In this document: one piece after another, positions 35,477 through 47,400 of the stretch
How positions within the stretch are numbered: the stretch's first letter is position 1
How the letters are laid out: each line of letters starts with the position of its first letter
NCBI GenBank assembly: GCA_013399015.1
Contig: VWZX01007397.1
Span: forward strand, 1,054,001-1,118,000
From: Galbula dea
Lineage: Eukaryota > Chordata > Aves > Piciformes > Galbulidae
DNA: 64,000 nt
Direction: 5' to 3'
Notes under the pieces: model-generated
What the model was told of the DNA's origin: nothing
What the model saw: only the letters and a program-made list of their open reading frames with translations
Databases searched by the model: none
Position numbers and translations under genes: made by a program

Positions 35477-37296
35477 GTAAGCTGCAGTACATTTAGAATG
35501 CATTTTTACAGAAGATTTGTCACTTTAGCAACGACTTTGCTGTCTGGTCAAAATATGTTACAACCTCTGTTGAGCAAGCTTTAATTGGATCAAAGAAAGA
35601 TTAGTGTTTGTATTTGCTCACACCTCTTGCTAATACAGATTCAAACCAGTTTGCCTTATTTTGTGGTTTCTGCCTCAGTCAGAGCACCCTGTGAGACACC
35701 GTGCTCAGTCACACATCCCAAGAACTAGAAGCTCCCATATTAAGCCTTCTGCCAAAGTTGAGATATCGAACTGGGGATAGGCAGACTGCTTCTTGTACCA
35801 CGTTGAGCACAAGCCCTCCCTAGGCTTCCTCCATGGTTACTGCTGGATCAGATTCACTGGTCTGGCTACGTTGCACATCTCTCCATAAATCTATCTTAGC
35901 CAGCTTATGAAGCCAGAACATTACAGAACCACTGGAATGTACCAGTGAGTCTATCCTGTTATTTGTATGTTAATTGGATGTTACAGTCACTTTAAATTGT
36001 ATCCAAGACTCTCAGAGATGGGCTGATTTCAATGTGCTATGAAACTCCTTCAATATTTTTATTTACAGTTGGACAGTGGTTCTCTATTGAACACATACAA
36101 AATTTGTGGATGAGATGAAACTGGGAAGTGCCAGAGTGCAGGACCGAGTAAATGATTCCTACCAACATTACCTGTAATGCTCCAGATGTTCACAGGGGTT
36201 GAAGAGAGAAAATTATTAGCTTTCATAGTTTACACAGAGCACTCTGATCACACTGGGGGCTGGCATCCATGTCTGTTTGCAGCCGTAACACCCTGATGTA
36301 TTCAGAGCTTGACTTACTACCACTCTCAACCTTCCTTTTGTTACGGAGACTACCCTGTTAAATTTTGCCCATTCTTTCCATCTGCCTTGTCTCTACTGAA
36401 TGTGTTCTTATTGATTCCAACCATTTCCTTAATTTTGTCTGGATGATCAAATTCGGATACAGTATGGAAATGGTTGGCATCAACTTGAAGAAAGGGCATA
36501 GCTTTCAGCAGAGTTCAGTCCTAGGAGGAAGATACAGAACTTTGGTTGAAAATACATGAGGCAAGGACAGAAAGAGTATTAAAGGCTTCCCAAGACTATC
36601 TTCTTCTATTTCTCATCCAGTAAATTTATAAAACTCCAGAAATCAAATACAATGCATAACTAACGTTCTTTTCCCCTTCAATATTGAAACAATATGCTAA
36701 ATTATGCATGTGGTTTGGACGCTCTGGACTTCTGGATTACCCCAGCTGCTCTCAAAGCCCTTCAGTACAGTGTCAAATCCACTGCCTTGCCAAATTTATG
36801 GCTAACCTTTTTTCTGTTCCTGACCTTCCTGCAGTATCTTGACAAATAATAATCTATTCTTCAGTATAAGCATTTCTACGATACTCGTGATCCTATACTC
36901 CATTATAAGCAACAGTCTCAATGACTTTGATTTGAAGCTGAATTTTTCTCCACAGTAACAACTTCACCATTTGTTACAGACAACCTTATAATAGGATTTT
37001 TAATTTTTTTCCGGAATTACACCTCGTATTAGCTAAGTTCATATTAAAAACTGTTGCCCAGTAATTTTATTGAAATCTTCCTATGGCGTAGAACTAATGA
37101 AAAGTAATAATTTCTGCAAAAGCCTACAATAGTCTTGGAATAATAGCTATTTTCAAGAGTGAATTGATAGCAATCCATGTCTGAAGTATAACATAATTGT
37201 TTTATTAAAATGCAGTTTTGTTATTCCACTTCAGAATACAGTAACCTTTAAACAGTCCTTCTGACAAGACTTTGTAATATTTTATCTGGAATACAG

Positions 37297-37443
37297 GCAG
37301 AAGTGCAAAATTTGTGGAATGAGAATTTGATTATTTTGGATACAGCAAAAAATTTTGGCTATGAAGTTGTTGACACCTTTGTCATCACCATGGGACGTTA
37401 CAAAGAGTTCTTGCAAGGGAAATGTGGCTGCCATTTCCATGAG
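37297..37443 (+). CDS. CPED1: CPED1 internal exon
   Basis: The exon is exactly 49 codons, with acceptor AATACAG and donor GTAATA, and is in phase 0 at both ends. It reads AEVQNLWNENLIILDTAKNF, then a segment ending GKCGCHFHE, closely matching mammalian CPED1. The longer open frame that continues to 37785 is intron read-through and shows no conservation-like pattern. Being phase 0-0, this exon could be skipped without a frameshift. Confidence 0.95.
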
Positions 37444-38625
37444 GTAATAGTTTATGCTTATACTGTTCCCATGTATTTAAGAGATTTTAACTATCAGGTG
37501 CTTAGGAACAAAGAGGTATGCAGTGAGGTTTACATGCATGACTCAGAGTTAGGTCTGAATAAAACCCACAGAGATAGGACAGCGGCACTTGCCCCTATCA
37601 CATGTTCTCAGCCCATTGCTGTGGCTTCTGTCCTCCTTTGGGACCAAACACAGCAGGACTGGTTAGTGAAACAATCCTTCAATCTACTCTGCTCAGCATG
37701 TGAGAGAGGGACAAACACAGCTCCATCCAAACAGAGCTGGAAAAGAGGGAGTAAGTCACAGAGCAGATATTTATGCAGCAGATGAATAGGTCTACGGAGT
37801 AAATGCCTCCCTCTATTTCACCCAGACGGCTATATTGACCCTTTTTTGTCTAGAACCCAGATATTGATGTCTTCATGGGTCATTGCTGATGCCCACCATT
37901 TCCGCAGAGCTTCAGAGTGAAATGGAGAGCTTCAAGCAATATGTTGCAGATGCTTTGTATGGAACTGAGTGGAAAACAGGAGAGTATGGTTGGTCACTAG
38001 CGTTTTTCATGTGCTCCTCCACCATTTTGTATGACCTCGTGTAGATTTGGGCTTGCTTCTCTGCTGGAGGAATCTCAACAGAAAGTATGTGTTTCTGCGG
38101 AGGATCAGGGGAGAAACTGGCTCATGGAGCTGTTGTTAATGAGGCTTGAGAGGCTGTCGTGCCTGAAAGAGGTATAGATGTGTACAGGAGAATCCATTAG
38201 ACAACAAAAAAAAGACTTTATCCTTCAGGAAAGTAAAAAGAAAGTACTTGAATGCTTTTGATACCTCCTTAGTTTTAATAGTTTTGTCATCAGTTTATTT
38301 CTGCATCCTGGTAAGTGGAGTTTCATCAGGTGCTGAAGCAGTTTGCACTAGGAAAATGGCATTTCGCCTCTGAGGACAAAGCCAAGAAGGGTGTGTTTCA
38401 TGTTTTATGAAACCAGATGAGATGGATTAAATCTGCTTTGAACTTTCACTTTCTCTTAAAAAGTAGCATCCTAAACTCCCAGAAAATGGCACTCCTCTGT
38501 AAATGCCATCTGAGCTAAATGGGAATGGTGGGCTCTCCATTCTGTGCAGTCCGAAAACAAGAACTTAAATGGGTTCAGCAGTTCTTATTTAGTTCTCACT
38601 AGCTGGCCAAACAGAAAGCTATTTC

Positions 38626-38663
38626 CCCCTTCCAAACCTAGGCTATTCTATGATTCTGTGATT
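38626..38663 (+). repeat. CR1 LINE tail remnant
   Basis: CCCCTTCCAAACCTAGGCTA followed by ATTCTATG ATTCTGTG resembles the last 38 bp of a CR1. It lies just before the larger copy at 38763. Confidence 0.55.
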
Positions 38664-38762
38664 GTCCTGATAACTTCTTCGAGTTCCCACTGGCCCACTT
38701 CAAAGGGCCTCAGATCACCCTGATAGCATGGAGGTCCACTTTCTGCCCAAACATACTTCTGC

Positions 38763-39346
38763 TTGGCTTGCATCAGGAATAGTATGACCAGTAGGAGCAG
38801 GGAGGTGATCTTGCCACTGTACACGCCACTGGTGAGGCCACACCTCGAGTACTGTGTGCAGTTTTGGGCACCGCAGTTTAGGAAGGACATTGAGCTACTA
38901 GAGAGGGTGCAGAGAAGGGCAACTAAGCTAGTCAGGGGTCTGGAAAACAGGCCTTATGAGGAGAGGCTTAGGGAGTTGGGGTTGTTTAGCCTGGAGAAGA
39001 GGAGGCTGAGGGGAGACCTTATCGCTCTCTTCAGCTACTTGAAAGGCCATCCTAGGGAGGCAGGTGTTGGCCTCTTCTCCCTTGTGACTAGTGACAGGAC
39101 TAGAGGGAATGGGCTTAAGTTGTGCCAGGGTAGGTTTAGGAAGAACTTCTTTACCGAAAGAGTGGTTAGATATTGGAATAGGCTGCCCAGGGAGGTGGTG
39201 GAGTCACCGTCCCTGGAGGTTTTTAAGAAGAGGATAGATGTGTTTCTTCAGGGGATTATTTAGGGGTAAGAGTAGTGTAGGGCTATCAGTTGGACTAGAT
39301 GATCTTGAGGGTCCTTTCCAACCGTAATGATTCTGTGATTCTGTGT
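38763..39346 (+). repeat. CR1 LINE, young copy B
   Basis: A 5'-truncated copy whose frame is open for about 166 codons: CIRNSMTSRSREVILPLYTP, LVRPHLEYCVQFWAPQ, then the same C-terminus as copy A, ending RIDVFLQGII. The 3' UTR and octamer tail are intact. Compared with copy A it lacks 12 bp within the RFRLDIRKNFF coding segment, leaving RFRKNFF. Confidence 0.96.
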
Positions 39347-41027
39347 GATTCTACGCACACATGTAAAACTGTTCTTTTTAATCACTTCATTCTTCTCTCC
39401 TATGGAGAAGTAGATTGGCCAGTAGTTATAAAGATCTTCAGGGAACATATTTTTTTATTCAGATTTATTTCCCAATTTAATAGAAGTGAATCCACGGTCA
39501 CAACATAAAAACTAGCAATCTTGGGATTTTGGTATCTTAATCAGTGGCTGGCTGCTGGATGAACACTAGGTTGCATTCTTGGGAGATTATGCCTAATAGG
39601 AATGCAGTTTGGGTGACTGGTTCAAGATGGCATGGTTCTGAAATAGTTGTACGATCTAAGGCACTAATTCAGAAAAATGAACCTGCAGTAATTGCATGAA
39701 AACAAATAACAGCCCTTGGCTTAGTTATATCAAATTGATCAGAGGATATATTAATTTTCTACATGGATAACTCGTAGTCTCTTTTTAGTTCAGCCAGCTT
39801 CCTCATAGCTTCTCTGCCAGCCTTTCAAGACTTTGCGTATGTTATTCCTTCATTCACATTTATTTTTGCACGAGTTGTTTCATTTATTATGAGCTTCACT
39901 ACATAGGAGTTTTGTTTCTGATTGTTCAGTGACAGTAAATAGGTATTATATTTTTTAAAGTTAATATGATTCTGCTTAAACGTATGCATTAATAAATGAA
40001 GTTTGCTTTTTCAAGTGTCTACTGTGATTGATACAGCAGGAAAAATGGTGGGCATCAGAGGTATTGAGTCTGCATATATTTACTCTTTTAAAACTAATTT
40101 AACCACCTGGCCCTTTTTCTGCTTTCTCTGGATTTGCCAGCGCCTTGGATGAGGTTTTCTGACCTGTATCGGTGCAAGAGTCTGAAGTTTTGTCTCTCTT
40201 GGAGTTGCTTCATCAGTGACTATGCATTCTCTATGATGAGACCTTCACCATGTCATAGGCGACCACACTCCTAGTCATTAGGTTCCTGGCAGCCATACCT
40301 TTCACTTTGTCTCTGGTTGGTCCTGTGGGCATTTGTTTATTTCATAGAAATTGAACATGATAATCCTGGAGCTTTATACATATTTAGGGGCCCAAGGAGA
40401 AGTATTTTTCTGCACTAAGTTACTGAACCTTATTGTGATTATGTCAGTGTGGTGCCCTGCTCTGGGGGAGAAGGATGTTAAATTGCACTGTAACTTCTTT
40501 CTTGGAAAAATATGACACAAGAGTGTTTTCATTTCAACATGGAGCTGGGCCAAATTTGCATCAAGACCTGAGACTGAGACATTCTCTCAAGGCTCACTGC
40601 TGAGACACAGCATATGTTCCTCAAGTGCTTGGGATCATGCTAGGATTTAAACCTTCCCCCAAGCCATGGCTGTCCTGAGTTTATTTTTTTCCCATGGTAA
40701 ATGTACATAAAAGATGTTAAGTATCACTCTTGTTGTTCAGATAAGTTGTCCCTAATGAAGAGAATGGAGTCTGACATACAATGGCATTTCAGAATCAAAC
40801 AACTGAGTACAGTGGGCCTATATATTTAGATTTCAAGGCTTGCACTTTAATTAGCATGTAACAGGACAAGTTGGCCCACCGGAATACTGCTTGTGAGCAA
40901 CTTGCAGATCAAGGTAGGAGTATTAGGACCTGCATTGTGAAGAACAGTCTCAGCACTGCTGTGCACACAGCTGCGTATCTTTCTGGGTGCAGGCAGAAAG
41001 CAGTAACGTACGTCTCTTTTTCTGCAG

Positions 41028-41255
41028 GTGGTGAAATCCAATCCCTCTGAAGAAAGTCCACACATAACAATCACGTTGTCAAAGCACTATACACTGGGGA
41101 AATATTTCGGCAGTCAAAGCAAGCCATTACAACTTCTGGACTATGCAAAAAATTCTCAGTCCCCATATCATGTCCGAGGTCCAATAAATCAAGTTTATTC
41201 TGAAATCCTTCTCAGCAGGCTCTGTGCGGGTAAGAGAGAGCTTGCCAGCACATAG
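41028..41255 (+). CDS. CPED1: CPED1 terminal coding exon
   Basis: The acceptor TTTCTGCAG is followed by 75 codons and a TAA... stop codon ending at 41255. The protein segment starts VVKSNPSEES and includes SPYHVRGPINQVYSEILLSR, a strongly conserved block near the CPED1 C-terminus, then ends CAGKRELAST. The stretch between, roughly residues 10-45 of the exon, looks much less conserved than the flanks, as expected for a surface loop. The seven exons here give 346 residues of a protein that is about 1,026 residues in human. The N-terminal two thirds, including the cadherin-like domain, lie outside the window. Confidence 0.95.
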   Translation: MVKSNPSEESPHITITLSKHYTLGKYFGSQSKPLQLLDYAKNSQSPYHVRGPINQVYSEILLSRLCAGKRELAST

Positions 41256-41756
41256 TCTCTCTTGGATATAGCACTGGGACTAGATCCACTACCTGAGCGA
41301 CACTCGGAGGACAACTGGTGAATTTTTGACATGCTTCCTTGATTGGCAGAACACATGGGATTTTGGCCACGCGGCATTTTTCCTAAAACTTTATGAAGTC
41401 AAGATATGCCCTGGCAACTATGTGGTGTCAAAATGGAAGATGGAGGGTTGCAGAGGAAAGAAGAGGGGAAGTTACCCGAACTGTTGTCAAAGGCTAGAAC
41501 AGCTGCAGCTCAAGCAACTGTTTATTAACGATAGTAAAGAGAGAGAAATACATACACTTGAACGACTTGGAAGGGAAGAATTCAGCTCTTTGGCACTATC
41601 TAGTTTTCTATTTATAGACATGCTGTAATATTTGGGTGTATTTAGAAACTGGCTACATTCCATTTTAAAGAGTTTTATTTTATGTGAGTGGGTTCCCCTT
41701 CTATATCAAACCTCTTCTATTTAGACACTTGGTTTATACAATTTGAAAATGTCTAT

Positions 41757-42396
41757 TAGCATTTTACTGATGACACCAAGTTTGGAACTGTTGTGTTTTT
41801 ACACAACATTGCATCAAGCACTCCAAGCCGATCGAGGGAAGCGCTGATCCCACTCTACTTGGCTCTGGTGCGGCCTCACCTGGAGTACCGTGTGCAGTTT
41901 TGGGCGCCACAATACAAGAAGGACACAAGGTTGTTAGAGAACGTCCAGAGGAGGGCCACAAGGACGGTAAAGGGAATGGAGGGGAAGTGTTATGAGGAAA
42001 GGCTGAAAGCACTTGGTCTGTTCAGCCTGGAGAAGAGGAGACTTAGGGGAGACCTCATAGCTGTCTATAACTTTCTCACCAGGGAGAGAGGGGTGGGTGC
42101 TGGCCTCTTCTATCTGGTGGCTGGCGACAGGACACAGGGGAACGGCATGAAGCTGTGCTGGGGGAGATTTAGAGTGAATATTCGTGGGAGCTTCTTTACC
42201 CAGCGGGTGGTGGACCATTGGAACAGGCTCCCCAGGGAGGCTGTCATGGCCCCTACTCTCATGGAATTTAAGAAGCACTTAGATAAGGCACTTAGGCACA
42301 CGGTGTGACTGTGGAGTTGTCCTATGCCTAAAGAGGAGTTGGACTAGATGATCCTGATGGGTCCCTTCCAACTCTGGCAATTCTGTGATTCTGTAA
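41757..42396 (+). repeat. CR1 LINE, internally deleted, in probable CPED1 3' UTR
   Basis: From 41808 the copy reads ASSTPSRSREALIPLYLALV, then RPHLEYRVQFWAPQYKK and an open ORF2 C-terminus ending LDKALRHTV, then 3' UTR and tail. About 40 bp upstream (41757-41797) the phrase ACTGATGACACCAAGTTTGG matches the reverse transcriptase ADDTKLG coding segment. This suggests the copy extends further 5' but has lost roughly 300 bp relative to the copy at 55931. Confidence 0.9.
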
Positions 42397-44418
42397 AAAC
42401 ACATCCCTTCTTTGTATTTTAGATAGAACAGATGTCTACTCTATTTTTTGCATGTTCTAAAGCTAATATAGGTATAGAGTACTTAGTCTTGAGGCTGATT
42501 ATAGTTGTCTTGATACAGCATGTAAATAGAGTGAATATGTTAACATAACCTTATTTATGGTCCCTGTTTAGGAGAGTGGCCATATTCAGGAAGACTGCTT
42601 AAGCATGTGCTTCAGTGTCTGCCTTGGCCTGTAAGCCAAGCAAGTATTCTCCCTGCATGGAGGTGACTTTTCTTTTATGATTTTTTATAAAATACTTGCC
42701 AATGTGTGAAGCCAGTACCATGAACAGAATTAAAATCCGCTTTGCAAGCACACATAAGAACTTTGAGATCTGGTTTTGAATCTGTCACAAGGAGTGCATG
42801 ATGTGATGGGAGCACAATATGCTGCCTGCATTTCATGCTTGGCTGGGACAAGACCTTCTCTGAACACCAGTTTCACGCTGTAGCCCAGCTAGACCGCAGA
42901 TAAACTTTGGGTGAATCCCCAGGGAGAGGCTTTACCACTGCAGAGGAGAACTGCCACAGCGTTGGCAGCACACTCATTCACAGGAAAACAAATCCTGGTC
43001 CAGGCTTAGTTACTGGGCAATGCACCCCATAAAACTGTTCTCCCTACAAATCATCCAGTTACAAATTTTTATGAATCCAGTCATGGAACAGGCAAGCAAG
43101 GCGCCAGTCTCTCCCACCAGGCACTAGAGAAGGGAATCAGAACCAGACCAATACAAGTCTAATGAAGGATCTTCCAAGCCCTGCAGCATGCTTCTCCCTT
43201 CACAACTTCACATATAAGCCTCTACTCTCTTCTACTGCCTTTAGGAAAGGAAGCCACGTGCAATTCCAGGGAATAAACAAATTATAGCACAGAACTAATC
43301 ACCATCTTATTTGCCTTAGTAGCACGCAAAGAGGTTATCCTATATAGAAGCAGGGGTAGTAAATCATGACATCACATTTAGGATCTGCCAAAGATCCTTA
43401 AACTCAATGGAGTCTGTATCTCCAGCTAACATTTTGTGAATTCTTGCTCCTCAGAACAAGATACAGAAAGATATGATAAGACATTGTCATGCAGCATGGA
43501 GTTCGGCTTCCCCAGAAAACAGGAGGATCCTCAAGAAGAGGATCTGGCGCATCCAACTTAGGAGATATTCCACTATATTGACAAAGCTTCTAATTTAGAC
43601 AATGACATTACATTTGGAGAGATAGTATGACTATCTCTGTTCTTGTATAGTATGCTGCTGCTGAATGTTCCTGAAGTTCTGTGTAAGGTTTTTCTTGTCA
43701 TGGAGCTTTATGTGGAAAATGGGTTAGGAGCTTTGCATAAATACTGAAAATGTCAGCATTTCTTTTTGAGCAGTATGATTATCTAAGGAACTTAACTGTA
43801 TGCAGATGATATAATATACAATTTTGGGTCTGGAACTCCAGGGCTGCACAACCTTAAAGCTGAAGGATTAATCATGTTATTAGTATTAGTAGATGCAAAA
43901 TGCAGACAGATGTCTTAAGGTCATCAATAATAGACATATTACAATCCTGCTTCTGTTAAGATTTTTTTTTTTTGTAGCTCATTTAAATCCACATGGTGTT
44001 ACTGTTATTATTCTGTACACAAATGTTTTTAAGGCATGAACTGGGGGGGGTGGGTGGGTATTTTTTTTTAATCAAAGCCTATTGCTGAAGCATCAGCTAT
44101 AATGATGAAAAGGGAAGGGCTGACTTTGTTATACTGTAGCTGATATCAGCGAATGTGCAATTCATCGCTTCTGGTTTCACCACAAAATGGTTTACATGTG
44201 CTGTACACCCAGATGTCTTAATGATTCCCAAATCTTAATATTTTTTCAAATGTATCAAGTAGAAATGTTCCAGTGTGCTTTCTATTTTTTATATGTCAAT
44301 GTACATATATATGCCTGTACAAAGTCTTTGGTACAATTTGCAAATTGATCCTTATTTAAATGAGTTCTTTGAATGAGTTTGTTTTTCTAACACTATGTAT
44401 GATCCATATACTTTTAGG

Positions 44419-44424
44419 AATAAA
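44419..44424 (+). terminator. CPED1: Candidate polyadenylation signal of CPED1
   Basis: An AATAAA hexamer about 3.2 kb after the CPED1 stop, within AT-rich sequence. No other gene precedes it on this strand. Confidence 0.3.
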
Positions 44425-44440
44425 CAAAGGAAATGTAGAC

Positions 44441-47400
44441 TAAACAGGCACCAAGGTATATTTTACAATATTAAATTTTAAAATATACCTAGCATCTCAA
44501 GGTGTGTGAAAGAAGAGAGCTGAGACTGACATGGAAGCATCACTTGCTCATACACATTAAAATTTACAGTGTAAGACAATAGAAGAATTGCCATGTCTGA
44601 AATGAGAGCACATGTGTGGCTATCAAGGGTTTACTTCAGAATTATCACATCTGCTGTGACATTTTTCCTGAATAAGCATTAAGATGTTCCTGCTATATTA
44701 ACACTGATTCATAATGTAGGATTCCCTTGCCCCCATAGTTACCTTAGTCCCATTACTTATCATTAAAATAGCAAAGGATATGGTTTTAAAACAAGGTGAT
44801 TTCCATCTCCTAACACAGACATGAATGGCCCTGGAATTGGTGGTAGGGTTGAAATAATCAGGCTGGGGAATAAGTACACCAAGAAGTGGTGTTTTCTGCT
44901 CATCTTCCCAGCAGCATGCGGAATTCAGAGTGGAACCAGGTTATACTTTTTAAGCTACAGCTACTCTGACATACAGAGTGGTAAAGAGCTGAAAGAATGG
45001 ACTACGAATACTATTTTTACACTTACTATTAATTTCAAAATGTTAATCTTTAGAACAATTTCCTTCCCATTGTTAAATATAAGCCCTATTTTTCTCTTCT
45101 GTGACATATTAAAGGGACCTCAAAGTCAATTTGTTTGTTTAGTGGGTGAAGTAGTGGGGCATTCAGTTACCTCAGGATTGACATAAACACTAATAGACAT
45201 GCCTCTGTTACTATGCTGTGCCAAAGAGAATGCTTTGAAGATGCAGATGTGTGGGATATTAGGTTGACTGCAGTCCAGGGATCTTTCAGATTACTTTTTT
45301 AGAGTAAAGCAATTTTTTAGAGGTGCAGTGAGCTATCTGGCATGGGGTCAAACTGCTAAAAAAGCCTTTGTAGGCTCACATAAAAAATACAGTCTTACCT
45401 TTTTGTTTGCCTGCTAGTCTTGCATATGGCTTGTTGTACGTCACTGTTGCGACTATCTGTACCTGCTCCGTGCCACATCACCCCTTTTTTCAGATGACTT
45501 GAGAAGTTTCTGTTTCACCACAAAAGCAGCTTTTGGAAATCTGAGAGATGGTGGTTGTAAATTCAGGCTGAATCTTCAAATTATCAATGTTATTATCTTA
45601 ATGTTTTTGTCAATTCCAACAGCAAAAGTTCTGCCGAGTGCAGCAGGTGTAAAGCAAGCCTCTTCTCTATGACAGTGATTTTCTCTGGTGAATTTAAAGC
45701 ACCTGTATTGTGGTAGGTACTTAGTGCACTCTAGCACTTAGCTCTTCACAGAGCTTGCCTTTATTGAGTCAAATTCCACTGCCATCTGTACCTGTGTATA
45801 TCTTCAAAACACCAGAACAGTCAGTGTATAATGCAGGCATACCTGTGTATTGGTGCCGGTCCATACCTTGCAGTACTTACTGGTGCCTCCACACAACCCA
45901 TGGAATGGAAAAATCCTTGTATACACCGTAAAAAGATGCTATGCATTTTAGCCTTAGTCACTTGCAGTCTGGTGGTACTAAAAACACTATTACATGTGTC
46001 AGTCTAGGCCAGTAGCTAGAGCCAAATGTCCAAGAAACTACTTAAGTCATTAACTTTAACGGGCAAGATGGGCCCGTAGGGTTGTACCAGGGTCTGCTAC
46101 AGCACCAGTTTCTATTGTGATGAACTTCTCCCTTTCCTAGGTTCATTCATCTGGCTGCTTGGTCAGCTCCTCAGCAGCTGTGGGCAGCCCCTCCTGCAGT
46201 CCCTCAGGCATATTCAACGGCCTTGGTAAGACACATCAAGTTAAGTAGCCCTGAACTGAAGATAAAGTGTACGTTTAAATTAAGTCTGAACTGATGTCTT
46301 TCTCTGTGAAACACAGCACCTACTCAGCATCTCCTTGACTTCCTCTAGAATTGAACTGCTCTAATGAGAAGTAGAATTCAGTCCCTTTCAACTGAATCCC
46401 AGGTAACAGGGGCTTTTCTCAACTTCTGATACATTTTTTCCCCATTTTTCCCATTTCATTTGCATGAAATAAATGGAGGGATCTTCTCTGCATGCTCGTG
46501 CCTAAAAGAGTGAGATGAGCTGCATTTGCACGCAGTCACTGCGGTTGGCATTTCCCTCACATACCCCTATTAGGCAGACAAAATTCCCCTGACAGATGGT
46601 GTTCGCAATGTTGTGGTTATTTTATCTGTCTTGAGCAGTGACAGGCAATGCAGTTAAAACAGCCAGTGCCCGCCTCACTGTCTGCCAGCACTGCCTGCCC
46701 TGCTGCTGCTCTCGGGATGCCAGGCAAATTCTAAGTGAAAAGGCTGTAGAAATGAAATCCTTGGGCGAGGAATGAAATTGCCTCAGACACTGCCCGGTGA
46801 AGTCAAGACAGTTATGAAGAGCTCTCTATAGATCAAGCGAGCATAATTAAAGTTGCCGGGAGCCCTTTAAAGTCAGTGTATTCTGTGGGATATTGCCAGG
46901 GTTTGAAGACTTTCTCACTGGCCTTCTTTTATCTTTTCTACTGTACTTCTTATCGCCTTCCATATATCTGTTACTATCCTCTGGGATTAAGGAGCTTAAA
47001 GTGGTATTTCTTGCTCTGCCTGATAATGACTGTGCAGCCTCCCCAGACGGTAGTCAAATTGTCGTATAGATCACAGAAGTTTTATTATATCTGCAGGGTT
47101 TTTTCCTTTACTTCCACATGCTAAAGATTCTGTATATTTATAGTTAACCATCAATGGCTTTAGTTATATTAGCTTTAATGTCTCCAACGTATTCGAAGAA
47201 ACCTGCTGCTCCCTACTTACCTTAATAGAATGTAAAACACTTTAAATCTTGAAAACCTGACTTTGCATATCATTAGACAATGCAGCACTCAGCATGATCT
47301 ACACTGCAACTAGCTTCCTCTAAAATAGAGTCACAGTCACATCTTCACATATCATGATGCAATGATGTCTCCTACTAAAGTTTTTACTGAAGTGATTACA

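Larger units (their letters stand above)
37444..41027 (+). other. CPED1: CPED1 last intron, 3.6 kb
   Basis: This is the final CPED1 intron. It contains a short CR1 tail at about 38626-38663 and the young CR1 copy at 38763-39346. I saw no other recognisable feature. Confidence 0.8.
41256..44440 (+). other. CPED1: Probable CPED1 3' untranslated region
   Basis: No canonical AATAAA was noticed between the stop codon and the CR1 insertion starting near 41757. The first convincing signal is AATAAA at 44419-44424, after an AT-rich stretch typical of an avian 3' UTR end. The 3' UTR would then be about 3.2 kb and carry a sense CR1. An earlier non-canonical cleavage site is equally possible. This is inference without transcript evidence. 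Confidence 0.35.

Noticed and set aside
36070..36150. Possible old CR1 reverse transcriptase fragment (TTTGTGGATGAGATGAAACTGG)
   Set aside because: It resembles the coding sequence for FADDTKLG, but is short and isolated.
37303..37785. 160-codon frame at a CPED1 exon
   Set aside because: Only the part up to 37443 is exon. The rest is intron read-through after a clear GT donor.
41326..41628. 100-codon + strand frame after the CPED1 stop
   Set aside because: It lies in the presumed 3' UTR, has no recognisable domain and no splice-site support as an alternative C-terminus.
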